NCBI GenBank assembly: GCA_028288025.1
Contig: JAQBOM010000020.1
Location: 223,087-287,086, forward strand
Source of the DNA: Mucilaginibacter sp.
Lineage (GTDB): Bacteria > Bacteroidota > Bacteroidia > Sphingobacteriales > Sphingobacteriaceae
DNA: 64,000 nt
Reading direction: 5' to 3'
The notes beneath the pieces were generated by a model. That model was not told the DNA's origin. It made no database searches and saw only the letters and a program-made list of their open reading frames with translations. Positions 25,214 to 33,334 of the stretch are shown in pieces. The position numbers were made by a program, and so were the translations under genes. Position 1 is the stretch's first letter, and each line of letters starts with the position of its first letter.

Positions 25214-27319
25214 ATGGTTTTTTTTAAAGCCAAAAGCTTGTTGTATACTGTCAGAAAAACATCTCCGAAAGGAGTGCGTTCCATATTGATCCTTGCAGCT
25301 GCAAACCTATTACTCATTTCTTCCTGCAATAAATCACCGGGTATCCCCGAATCAAATAATAGCTATAATAAAGTTTTGGATTCGGCAAACCGCCTTTATG
25401 ACGCGAATAAACATGTTGAAGCGATCAGATATATTAATTCCGCTACAGGTCAATACAAAGATCTATCGCTTTCCCAAAAGTTTGAATATTACGCTTTTAA
25501 TTACAATTATCTTTTCCACCTAAAAAGGGACAATATCAGCGCAATGCCATACGCCGATAGTATCATTAGTCTTTTTAACACCCCGGAAATAAAGGCGAAA
25601 GAAGTGACCAGGTATGGAGAAGCATTCTTTTTTAAAGGCGATATATTGTTCGCAGAAAACAGATACAATGAAGCTTACAGGTACTTTTACCAGGGGAAAC
25701 TGATTGCAAGCAAGGATACCAATGACTGCGCCTTAAACGATTATAGCTACCACATGGGAATGATCATGTACAAACAGGAACATTACCGGCTGGCGGCAGA
25801 GAATTTTAAGAGTAGTTCGAAGGAAGCGAATTCATGCGACCTGACTTTCAGGTCGTTTTACCGCAGGCAGGAGCTATTGAACAATACGGGACTGTGTTAC
25901 AGCAAAATAAACGAGCCCGATAGCGCCCTGGCCTATTTCAAAAAGGCGCTGAATTATATTAACCTGAACGTCGGTAAATTTAAGGTTCGGAATGACGCGC
26001 TGGACGTGGCCCGCGGCGTGATATATGGTAATGAGGCTAATGCGTATATTAAACAGAGCAAATTTACACTAGCTAAAAAACTGCTCAAACAAAGCAGCGA
26101 TATTAATTTAAAAAAAGGGAATGACAACCTTGATGCCCAATTATCCGAGCTAAAGCTTGCCCATATTTACTATCAGCTTAACCAGCCTGATTCAATGATC
26201 AGTTTGCTTAACGTTATACATGGCCAACTTGACAGTATTAAAAACCAGGATGCGGATGCTGATTGGAATTTGCTGATGGCCAAATATTTCAACCAAAAAA
26301 ATCAGCCTCAAAAAGCTTTGAATTACTTTACCAGGTACGACGCCTTAAAAGATTCTATTACCAGCAGAGTTAAAATGCTTAAAGAAGCGGATATAGGGGA
26401 ACAAATAAAACGGATTGAACAAGATTATGCTTTTAATAAACTGACACAGGATAACCGGGTGCAGAATTTATATTTAAAGATCGCGCTGGTTTTTGGATTG
26501 ATGTTTTTAGCCATAATTTCGACGGTGCTGTTAAACTGGCGAAAGTCGCGGAAAAACATCAGGCTTCTCGGAGGATTGAACTACCAGATCAACCAGCAAA
26601 ATACTGACCTCGAAAGGGCGTTGGACGAACTCAAATCAAACGGGCAGGAGAAGGACCGCATTCTGCGTGCGGTGGCGCATGATCTTCGGAACCCCATCGG
26701 CGGGATTGCATCACTAACGCAGTTAATGGATGAAGATGAATGCAGCGAGGACCAAAAAGAAACGATCGATCTTATCCGGGAAACTTCGCTTAACTCCCTC
26801 GAATTGATCAATGAGCTTTTGGAAGTAACAAATGACGGCACAAAACTGACGAAAAAAGAAAATATTGAAATCAATTCATTATTGAGCCATAGCGTTGAGT
26901 TGCTGCGTTTTAAAGCGGCAGAAAAAGATCAGCAAATTAAGCTTATGCTTTTAGACAAACCGCTGGAACTTTTCATCAGCCGCGAAAAAATATGGCGCGT
27001 TATGAGCAATTTGATCAGCAATGCCATAAAATTCAGCCCGGAAAAAACAATTATTTATGTAAAGATCGAAGACCATAAAAACGAAATAGAAATCCGCGTA
27101 AAAGATAACGGTATTGGTATCCCGGCTAAAGTAAAAGATAAAGTTTTTAATATGTTTACTGAGGCAAAACGCCCCGGTACTGCCGGCGAAAAATCGTTTG
27201 GTTTGGGCCTTTCAATATGTAAGCAAATTATTGAAGATCACCATGGGGAGATATGGTTCGACAGTGATGGCGTACAGGGCACTACTTTTTTTGTAAAATT
27301 GCCAAAAACTAATTCTTAG
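25214..27319 (+). CDS. TPR-containing sensor histidine kinase
   Basis: 701 residues. An N-terminal hydrophobic stretch ends in a possible lipobox (LLLISSC). A periplasmic TPR region (about 50-400) follows, with repeats such as YNEAYRYFYQGKLIA and INEPDSALAYFKKALNYI. One membrane helix (about 418-440, LYLKIALVFGLMFLAII) and a coiled coil lead to HisKA with the phospho-accepting His in VAHDLRNPIGGIAS. HATPase_c has N (NLISNAIKFS), G1 (DNGIGIP) and G2 (GLGLSICKQI) boxes. Such Bacteroidota kinases sense envelope signals; no response regulator gene is adjacent, so the partner is unknown. Confidence 0.94.
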   Translation: MVFFKAKSLLYTVRKTSPKGVRSILILAAANLLLISSCNKSPGIPESNNSYNKVLDSANRLYDANKHVEAIRYINSATGQYKDLSLSQKFEYYAFNYNYLFHLKRDNISAMPYADSIISLFNTPEIKAKEVTRYGEAFFFKGDILFAENRYNEAYRYFYQGKLIASKDTNDCALNDYSYHMGMIMYKQEHYRLAAENFKSSSKEANSCDLTFRSFYRRQELLNNTGLCYSKINEPDSALAYFKKALNYINLNVGKFKVRNDALDVARGVIYGNEANAYIKQSKFTLAKKLLKQSSDINLKKGNDNLDAQLSELKLAHIYYQLNQPDSMISLLNVIHGQLDSIKNQDADADWNLLMAKYFNQKNQPQKALNYFTRYDALKDSITSRVKMLKEADIGEQIKRIEQDYAFNKLTQDNRVQNLYLKIALVFGLMFLAIISTVLLNWRKSRKNIRLLGGLNYQINQQNTDLERALDELKSNGQEKDRILRAVAHDLRNPIGGIASLTQLMDEDECSEDQKETIDLIRETSLNSLELINELLEVTNDGTKLTKKENIEINSLLSHSVELLRFKAAEKDQQIKLMLLDKPLELFISREKIWRVMSNLISNAIKFSPEKTIIYVKIEDHKNEIEIRVKDNGIGIPAKVKDKVFNMFTEAKRPGTAGEKSFGLGLSICKQIIEDHHGEIWFDSDGVQGTTFFVKLPKTNS

Positions 27320-27332
27320 CTGCACCCGGCTA

Positions 27333-28694
27333 TTAAATTAGCCTCAGGAAATTCGCATACCAATAACCCGATTCCTTAACAATGCGTCGTTGGGTATTAA
27401 AATCAATGTAGATCAGTCCAAAACGCGGGCGGTAGCCCTCTGCCCACTCAAAATTGTCAGTCAACGTCCACACAAAATAACCAAACACCCTGCATCCTTC
27501 ATTTTTTGCTCTTAATACCTGCTGCAAATAAGACTGCAGATAAGTGATGCGCTCAGTGTCGTTTATTTTGTCATCTTCCACGTTATCAGGAAAAGCGCCA
27601 CCATTCTCGGTTATGTATATCTTTTTTATTTGCGGGTAATCATTGAATTTTTTTATCATATGATAAATGGCCGGCGGGAACACCTCCCATCCCATTGCCG
27701 TCAGCGGCACCTTTCTTTCTTCAGCCTTTACCAGGGATGCGCTTACATATGGAGTAAAAAATGAATATTTGACAATTTCGCGTGTATAATTCTGGATACC
27801 TATAAAATCAAAATCAAACGCCAGGTTATCTTCGTCGCCGGGCTGAATATATTTTTCGATCCGTTTTAAAGCTGGTATATCATTTATCGGGTAACCTAGC
27901 CCTAAAACCGGCTCAATAAATAACCGGTTAATAAAGGTATCTACCCGCTTTGCGGCGGCAATATCCCGCGGCCTGTCAGAATAGGGTTCGATATGCGAAC
28001 AGGAGAACGTGGTGCCAATTTGTGCGTCCGGTAACAAGCGGCGTAATACCTTAGCTCCTGCCGCCATACACAAAACAGCGTGATGCACAGCCGGTAAAAA
28101 ATTTTTAAGCCCTGTTTTTCCCGGTGCATGTATACCTAAAAAGTATCCCGCGCCGGTGAATACGGCCGGTTCGTTCATCACCATCCAATGTTTAACCCTG
28201 TCGCCAAACTGCTGAGCGCACAATGTCACGTATGCGGTAAACCAGTCGACAATTTCGCGGTTCGTCCAGCCACCTTTGATTTCAAGCGCGTGTGGCAGAT
28301 CCCAGTGATACAGGGTGACCCAGGGCTCAATACCCTGTTTAAGGCAATAATCGATAACCCGGTTATAATAGTCGATACCGGCCTGGTTTATTTCGCCGGT
28401 TCCGTTTGGTAAAATCCTTGTCCACGCTATTGAAAACCTGAAATTGGGAATATTGAGCTGCTTGACCAGGTCGATATCAGTTTGGTACCGGTTATAAAAA
28501 TCGCAGGCGATATCCGATTTGTCTCCGTTCAGTATTTTCCCTTTTTTAGCTGAAAAAACATCCCATATAGACGCTCCTGCCCCATCTGCAGCGCAGGCGC
28601 CCTCGGTTTGGAAAGCGGCGGCCGAAACGCCCCAGGTAAAATCATTGCCAAAAAGCTGTTTATTGAAAGGTGTATCCTGGTTATTGGGTTCCAT
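27333..28694 (-). CDS. GH1 family beta-glucosidase
   Basis: 453 residues, a single GH1 TIM barrel. Acid/base Glu175 is in MVMNEPAVFTG and the nucleophile Glu363 in IYITENGGAF; the N-terminal signature is FTWGVSAAAFQTEG. There is no signal peptide, so it acts in the cytosol on imported beta-glucosides or related disaccharides. No transporter or SusCD pair is adjacent. It converges on the histidine kinase gene with only 13 bp between. Confidence 0.96.
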   Translation of the reverse strand: MEPNNQDTPFNKQLFGNDFTWGVSAAAFQTEGACAADGAGASIWDVFSAKKGKILNGDKSDIACDFYNRYQTDIDLVKQLNIPNFRFSIAWTRILPNGTGEINQAGIDYYNRVIDYCLKQGIEPWVTLYHWDLPHALEIKGGWTNREIVDWFTAYVTLCAQQFGDRVKHWMVMNEPAVFTGAGYFLGIHAPGKTGLKNFLPAVHHAVLCMAAGAKVLRRLLPDAQIGTTFSCSHIEPYSDRPRDIAAAKRVDTFINRLFIEPVLGLGYPINDIPALKRIEKYIQPGDEDNLAFDFDFIGIQNYTREIVKYSFFTPYVSASLVKAEERKVPLTAMGWEVFPPAIYHMIKKFNDYPQIKKIYITENGGAFPDNVEDDKINDTERITYLQSYLQQVLRAKNEGCRVFGYFVWTLTDNFEWAEGYRPRFGLIYIDFNTQRRIVKESGYWYANFLRLI

Positions 28695-28996
28695 TAAGAT
28701 GAGCTGTCAGAACGCCCAAATTGTACATTATAATTTGATAAAAGAAAAAATTTATAAACTAATGCGCTTAGTGTATAAAAGACGAGCGCATGCTTCTTAA
28801 TATCATCCACTCACGAAATGCCTTCATAAGCTTCGGGAAATTTTTAATGAATTTCATAATGCAGCCTGGTTAAATGCTAAGCTAATGTCGCAATCTGTTA
28901 TATATTTAAGATATACGTAAAGTTATGTTATTGTAAACAATTACAATGCACATTTTCAATAAATTAAGTGATTAATTAGTTTATTATTTTTGCCGG
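28695..28996. promoter_or_regulatory. Divergent intergenic region with one possible small ORF
   Basis: 302 bp, AT-rich, between the GH1 gene (-) and the DinB gene (+). It contains a 29-codon reading frame on the minus strand (28768-28857) and a TATTTTTG -7 box at 28985-28992 only 4 bp before the DinB ATG. Nothing else is recognised. Confidence 0.5.
28768..28857 (-). CDS. Possible 29-residue basic small protein
   Basis: ATG to TAA, beginning MKFIKNFPKLMKAF and ending RSSFIH. It is basic and could form an amphipathic helix. There is no visible ribosome-binding site and I recognise no family. It is proposed only because it fills an otherwise empty 302-bp spacer in good codon usage; it could be chance. 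Confidence 0.25.
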   Translation of the reverse strand: MKFIKNFPKLMKAFREWMILRSMRSSFIH

Positions 28997-29449
28997 ATGA
29001 AAGATTACTTTATCCGTCTTTTTAACTACGACAGGTATGCCAACTTGCTGATATTAGAAACCATCAATAAAGCCGGCGGTGCCAACAAACCGGTGCAACT
29101 AATGGCGCACACCTTGGCGGCACAGCAAATATGGCTGGGCCGGTGCAAAGGGCTGGCAGCGCCCGGCGGCGTTTTATGGCCTGACTGGCCTGCGGATACT
29201 TTTGCGGATATCATCGATCACAATCACAAAGGTTGGATCGAGTACTTAAGCAGTCTTACGTCCGTTGACTTTGACAACGCAATTAGTTATAAGACCTTAA
29301 AGGGCGACGGTTTTGAAAATAAGCTTTGCGACATACTGGCGCATGTAATTAACCACGGCACACATCACCGTGCACAGGCCGGGCAGCATTTGTTAGCAGG
29401 CGGGGCCGATAAACTGCCGGTAACTGATTATATTTTTTATTTACGATAG
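28997..29449 (+). CDS. DinB-like metal-dependent four-helix protein
   Basis: 150 residues. The DinB fold is shown by YDRYANLLILETI, the first His in LMAHTLAAQQIWLGR and the C-terminal HVINHGTHHRAQAGQHL that completes a three-His metal site. The superfamily includes bacillithiol transferases and uncharacterised damage-induced proteins; the reaction is unknown here. A consensus -7 box ends 4 bp before the ATG, so the message may be leaderless. Confidence 0.88.
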   Translation: MKDYFIRLFNYDRYANLLILETINKAGGANKPVQLMAHTLAAQQIWLGRCKGLAAPGGVLWPDWPADTFADIIDHNHKGWIEYLSSLTSVDFDNAISYKTLKGDGFENKLCDILAHVINHGTHHRAQAGQHLLAGGADKLPVTDYIFYLR

Positions 29450-29497
29450 CCATTACCGTTCATTATTTACAATATTTGCCAATTAAACGGTTTAAAA

Positions 29498-29905
29498 ATG
29501 AAAAAAACAGCCATCGCGATTTTTATAGGAATAACCTTTTTGGGGTGCTCCGATAAAAGGGCTCAAAAAGATTCGGCCCTGGACGAGGTGATCAAGGTGC
29601 ATAACAAAGTAATGAGCGCCGACGAACGGCTGATGAAAAATAAAATGATGCTGGATACCCTGCTGCAAAAAAGCGACCTGCCCGGCAGGGATACCGCGAC
29701 GATGTTACGGACAAACCTGGTTTTAGCTGACAGCGCCATGGAAACCTGGATGCACAAGTTTGATCCCGACTACAAAGGCAAATCCGACGATGAAACAATA
29801 GCCTACCTGTATGCCCAGAAAAAACAAATAGCCAGTATCGATTCGCAGTTGAATAAATCGATCAGTGAATCAGATAAATTCCTTTCAAAAATAAAAGCAA
29901 AATGA
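29498..29905 (+). CDS. Met-rich helical lipoprotein, function unknown
   Basis: 135 residues with a lipoprotein signal (FIGITFLGCSDKR). The mature part is predicted almost all helical and rich in Met with scattered His: HNKVMSADERLMKNKMMLD and SAMETWMHKFDPDYKGKSDD. I do not recognise a named family. Its stop overlaps the start of the SCO gene (ATGA), so it is the first gene of a translationally coupled unit with SCO and cytochrome c. Met/His-rich periplasmic proteins in such settings often carry copper, so a copper-handling role is a reasonable but untested inference. Confidence 0.8.
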   Translation: MKKTAIAIFIGITFLGCSDKRAQKDSALDEVIKVHNKVMSADERLMKNKMMLDTLLQKSDLPGRDTATMLRTNLVLADSAMETWMHKFDPDYKGKSDDETIAYLYAQKKQIASIDSQLNKSISESDKFLSKIKAK

Positions 29906-30552
29906 AGAATTTTATTGGGGCCATTGCTATCATCCTGTTATGGAATGCCTGTAAATTTAACGGTGATCATAAAACATTACCAATCCTGGGAAAAAAGCAG
30001 GCAGTTACAAAAACTGTAGATGGCAAAACGACAACAGACACAGTTTACCAAACCATCCCCGCATTTAAGTATATCAACCAATACGGCGACAGTATAACCG
30101 ATAAACGACTGGATGGCAATATCTATGTGGCCGATTTTTTTTTCACCACATGCCCGTCCATTTGCCCGGTGATGCACCGCAACATGCTGAATGTTTACAA
30201 CGCTTTTAAAGATACAACCGGTTTTAAGATCATATCATATTCAATTGATCCGCAGCATGATAGCGTGCCTGTGTTAAAAAAATATGCGGACAAACTCGGC
30301 ATCGCCGGTAATACCTGGTGGCTGTTGCAGGGAACGAAAAACGAAACCTACCAGCTGGCCAAAAATTACCTGGTTTCGGTGCAGGAGAAAAACCCCGCCG
30401 GCGAGTACATTCACGATGGCTATTTTATCCTGATCGATAAACAAAAAAGGATTAGGGGCACATACGAAGGTACCGACCCGAAAGAGGTAAACAGGTTAAT
30501 TGATGACATAAAAACGCTGAAAGCTGAACCCGGCGAAACTAAAGTACAATGA
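29902..30552 (+). CDS. SCO1/SenC family copper chaperone lipoprotein
   Basis: 216 residues. A lipobox (ILLWNACKF) anchors a thioredoxin-fold domain with the metal motif FFFTTCPSICPVMHRNM (CxxxCP) and the distant His in IHDGYFILIDKQKRIRG. SCO proteins deliver copper to the CuA site of cytochrome oxidase or act as thiol reductants. Overlaps both neighbours by 4 bp, showing a tight three-gene operon. Confidence 0.95.
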   Translation: MKNFIGAIAIILLWNACKFNGDHKTLPILGKKQAVTKTVDGKTTTDTVYQTIPAFKYINQYGDSITDKRLDGNIYVADFFFTTCPSICPVMHRNMLNVYNAFKDTTGFKIISYSIDPQHDSVPVLKKYADKLGIAGNTWWLLQGTKNETYQLAKNYLVSVQEKNPAGEYIHDGYFILIDKQKRIRGTYEGTDPKEVNRLIDDIKTLKAEPGETKVQ

Positions 30553-30977
30553 AGTTAAGGGCTGCCAGCGCAATCGGATTTATTCTGCTGTCATTGGTGA
30601 CGGTTATATTCGTTTCATGCCAGTCCGACGCGGAGGTAGAGTTCCAGCGTTATTATTCAAATGGCGGCGCAATTTACCAGGCCCGTTGTCAAAATTGCCA
30701 TGGGGCGCACGGCGAGGGTCTACAGGCGCTTATCCCGCCGTTGAATGATACAACCTACATAAAAACGAATAAGCCGGCCCTTGCCTGTTACATAAAGAAC
30801 GGGATGAAAGGAAAAATCGTCATATTATCCCGGCATTTCGAAGGTGAGATGCCGGCCAGCGACCTGGCGCCTGTTGAACTGGCGAGTGTGCTATCCTATA
30901 TTTCCAATTCTTTCGGAAACAAATTGGGCATAGTCAAAAGTGAGCAGGTGGAAGAAAATTTGAAGGGGTGTAAGTAG
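30549..30977 (+). CDS. Monoheme c-type cytochrome lipoprotein
   Basis: 142 residues. The lipobox is VIFVSCQSD. One heme motif, CQNCH, lies in YQARCQNCHGAHGEGLQALIPPL, and the axial Met is probably in HFEGEMPASDLAP. It is a cytochrome c domain of the cbb3/class I type that could pass electrons to a terminal oxidase or receive them in an alternative chain. Last gene of the lipoprotein-SCO-cytochrome operon. Confidence 0.93.
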   Translation: MKLRAASAIGFILLSLVTVIFVSCQSDAEVEFQRYYSNGGAIYQARCQNCHGAHGEGLQALIPPLNDTTYIKTNKPALACYIKNGMKGKIVILSRHFEGEMPASDLAPVELASVLSYISNSFGNKLGIVKSEQVEENLKGCK

Positions 30978-31172
30978 TCCGGAAAATCGGAAAAGTCCGG
31001 AAAGTCAGTAGAGTTTAAGTAGTTCTGTTGGCGCGAACACGCCCGAACACCCGCGAACACGCCATGAACACCTCCGAACATGCCCGAACAGATACATGGC
31101 TGTGAACAAGCGAACACCTGAAACATTGGACCTCCTGACTTTACCGACTTTACTGACTTTCCGGACTTTCCT
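30978..31172. repeat. Inverted repeat enclosing GAACACGCC tandem words
   Basis: The left arm (30978-31015, AGTCCGGAAAATCGG and AAAGTCCGGAAAGTCAGTA) is complementary to the right arm (31135-31171, ACTGACTTTCCGGACTTTCC). Between them, 31032-31128, eight or so degenerate copies of CCGAACACGC follow each other. It lies between the cytochrome gene and rnpB. Confidence 0.75.
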
Positions 31173-31184
31173 AACTAAAAACCC

Positions 31185-31192
31185 TATCTTTA
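31185..31192 (+). promoter_or_regulatory. -7 element of rnpB
   Basis: TATCTTTA, one base from TAnnTTTG, directly before the predicted 5' end of RNase P RNA. Confidence 0.45.
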
Positions 31193-31194
31193 CA

Positions 31195-31595
31195 GTGCAA
31201 AACGTTCTATCGCTTTCCCGATCCTGTCGGGAGAGAGGAAAGTCCGGGCAACACAGAGCATCCTGCTTCCTAACGGGAAGGCGCCGGCAGCCGGCGACAG
31301 CAAGTGCCACAGAAAATAAACCGCCCCAAGTCTTTTAGGCAACGGGTAAGGGTGAAAACGTGAGGTAAGAGCTCACGGCTTTTCCGGGTGACCGGGATTG
31401 CGGTAAACCTCAGGAGTTGAAAAACCAAATAGGTCCTGAAAGCGGAGCTGCTCGCTCCCGTATCCGATTCATCGGGTCGTCAGGATGGGTAGGTTGATTG
31501 AACCTGTCAGCAATGGCAGGGCCAGATTAATGATAGAGCTCCTGCGGGTAACACCGGCAGGATACAGAACCCGGCTTACAGGTTTGCTGCTGCAC
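31195..31595 (+). ncRNA. rnpB: RNase P RNA
   Basis: The universally conserved blocks are present in order: GAGGAAAGTCCGGGC near the 5' end, then CGGGTAAGGGTGAAAACGTG, the AGAGCTC helices and the terminal ACAGAACCCGGCTTACAG. The ends are set by P1 pairing, GTGCA/AAAC at 31195 with GTTT/TGCAC ending at 31595. It is the catalytic RNA that trims tRNA 5' leaders. A strong terminator follows at 31601. Confidence 0.95.
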
Positions 31596-31600
31596 ATACA

Positions 31601-31630
31601 CCCTTTCCTGTAAAACGGAAAGGGTTTTTT
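31601..31630 (+). terminator. rnpB terminator
   Basis: CCCTTTCC-8 nt-GGAAAGGG followed by TTTTTT. Confidence 0.9.
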
Positions 31631-31860
31631 AATTAATGTTGCATGCAGTGTAGCGGACCGTAGTACTACAAAAGGTATAGCAGATATACTTCAGGTAAAA
31701 TACATAATAGTATGATAATAAGCTACTAATGAAAAATATCAAAATATACAAATCTTTATGCATCAATATTTGTTAAGGTTTAGAAATTTAAAGTGTTTAT
31801 TTTTCTATACGATTTGATATATTCGCATACCAACCAAAAAACCAAGTAGTACAGTTTTAT

Positions 31861-33237
31861 ATGGCAAAAATTTTAATAATTGATGATGAGCGGGCAATCC
31901 GCAGCACCCTGCGCGAGATATTGGAGTATGAGGACTTTGTGGTTGAGGATGTTGACAATGGCATTGAAGGTTTAGAACTGATACAGAAGAACGACTACGA
32001 TCTTGTTCTTTGCGATATCAAAATGAACCGCATGGACGGCATGGAAGTGCTCACCGAAGGCCTTACGGTAAAGCCCGATCTTCCTTTTATTATGATATCC
32101 GGCCACGGCACGGTAGAAACTGCCGTAGAGGCCAGTAAAAAGGGCGCCTTTGACTTTATTTCAAAACCACCCGATCTTAACCGTTTGCTTATTACGGTTC
32201 GAAACGCCCTCGACAGGGGAAGTTTGGTTACCGAAGCGAAAGTATTAAAACGTAAAGTATCCAAGGTCAGGGAAATTTTAGGAGAGTCGCAAGCCATATT
32301 AAAAATAAAAGAAACCATTGACCGTGTGGCGCCAACTGAAGCGCGCGTATTGGTTACCGGCGCAAACGGAAGCGGAAAGGAGCTGGTAGCCCGCTGGCTG
32401 CATGAAAAATCGCACCGGTCGAATGCCCCTTTGATCGAGGTAAACTGCGCGGCAATTCCATCGGAGTTGATTGAAAGCGAGTTGTTCGGTCACGAGAAAG
32501 GATCTTTTACATCGGCGATAAAACAGCGTATAGGTAAATTTGAATCGGCTAACGGGGGCACACTTTTCCTGGATGAGATCGGCGACATGAGCGCCTCAAC
32601 CCAAGCCAAAGTACTACGTGCCCTGCAGGAGAATAAAATAACCCGCGTTGGCGGCGAAAAAGAAATAGAAGTTGATGTGCGGGTGGTAGCGGCAACCAAT
32701 AAGGATTTACTTAAAGAAATTGAAGCAGGTAACTTTCGGATGGACCTTTACCACAGGCTCAGTGTAATTTTAATACACGTACCGTCGCTGTCCGAGCGTA
32801 AAGATGACATCGGGCTGCTGACACAAAGCTTCCTCGATGAAATATGCACTGACTATGGCATGCCGGTAAAAAGAATATCCGAGGCGGCGATAGAAGCTAT
32901 GAAGGCCCTGCCGTGGACAGGTAACATCCGCGAATTAAGGAACATGGTAGAACGTTTGATCATCCTGAGCGATAAAACCATAACCGATGGGGACGTAAAG
33001 GCATTCGCCAACCCGTCTTCACCGGGTGTGATCACTAACGGACAAGCAGCCGCCCAAACCGACTACGATAAGTTTGCCAATTTCCAGGAATATAAGGACT
33101 TTGCTGAATGCGAATACATCAAATTCAAGCTCGAAAAAAACAACTGGAACGTATCCAAAACAGCGGATGACATTGATATTCAGCGCAGCCATTTGTACAG
33201 CAAGATCGAGAAGTTTGGACTTAAACGGGGCGAATAG
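31861..33237 (+). CDS. NtrC-family sigma-54-dependent response regulator
   Basis: 458 residues. The receiver domain has the acidic pair near residue 8, Asp52 in LVLCDIKMNRMDG, Thr84 and Lys102. The AAA+ domain has Walker A TGANGSGKE (167-174), Walker B GGTLFLDEIGD and the sensor region MDLYHRLSV. The sigma-54 contact loop reads GSFTSA (214-219) rather than GAFTGA. The C-terminal Fis-like HTH is LEKNNWNVSKTADDIDIQRS. It should activate RpoN promoters when phosphorylated; its kinase is not adjacent. The promoter is not clear in the 230 bp upstream. Confidence 0.94.
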   Translation: MAKILIIDDERAIRSTLREILEYEDFVVEDVDNGIEGLELIQKNDYDLVLCDIKMNRMDGMEVLTEGLTVKPDLPFIMISGHGTVETAVEASKKGAFDFISKPPDLNRLLITVRNALDRGSLVTEAKVLKRKVSKVREILGESQAILKIKETIDRVAPTEARVLVTGANGSGKELVARWLHEKSHRSNAPLIEVNCAAIPSELIESELFGHEKGSFTSAIKQRIGKFESANGGTLFLDEIGDMSASTQAKVLRALQENKITRVGGEKEIEVDVRVVAATNKDLLKEIEAGNFRMDLYHRLSVILIHVPSLSERKDDIGLLTQSFLDEICTDYGMPVKRISEAAIEAMKALPWTGNIRELRNMVERLIILSDKTITDGDVKAFANPSSPGVITNGQAAAQTDYDKFANFQEYKDFAECEYIKFKLEKNNWNVSKTADDIDIQRSHLYSKIEKFGLKRGE

Positions 33238-33267
33238 CTTCCAGGAATAATATTTAATATCTAAATT

Positions 33268-33300
33268 AAGCCTTCAGTATTTTGAAGGCTTTTTTATTTT
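33268..33300 (+). terminator. Terminator of the NtrC-like gene
   Basis: AAGCCTTCA-6 nt-TGAAGGCTT followed by TTTTATTTT. Confidence 0.9.
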
Positions 33301-33334
33301 ATAGTTACTTTAGCGTACCATTACACCAAAGAAT

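Noticed and set aside
31636..31860. AT-rich stretch between rnpB terminator and the NtrC gene considered as an RNA gene
   Set aside because: No conserved RNA core, strong hairpin or terminator could be recognised.
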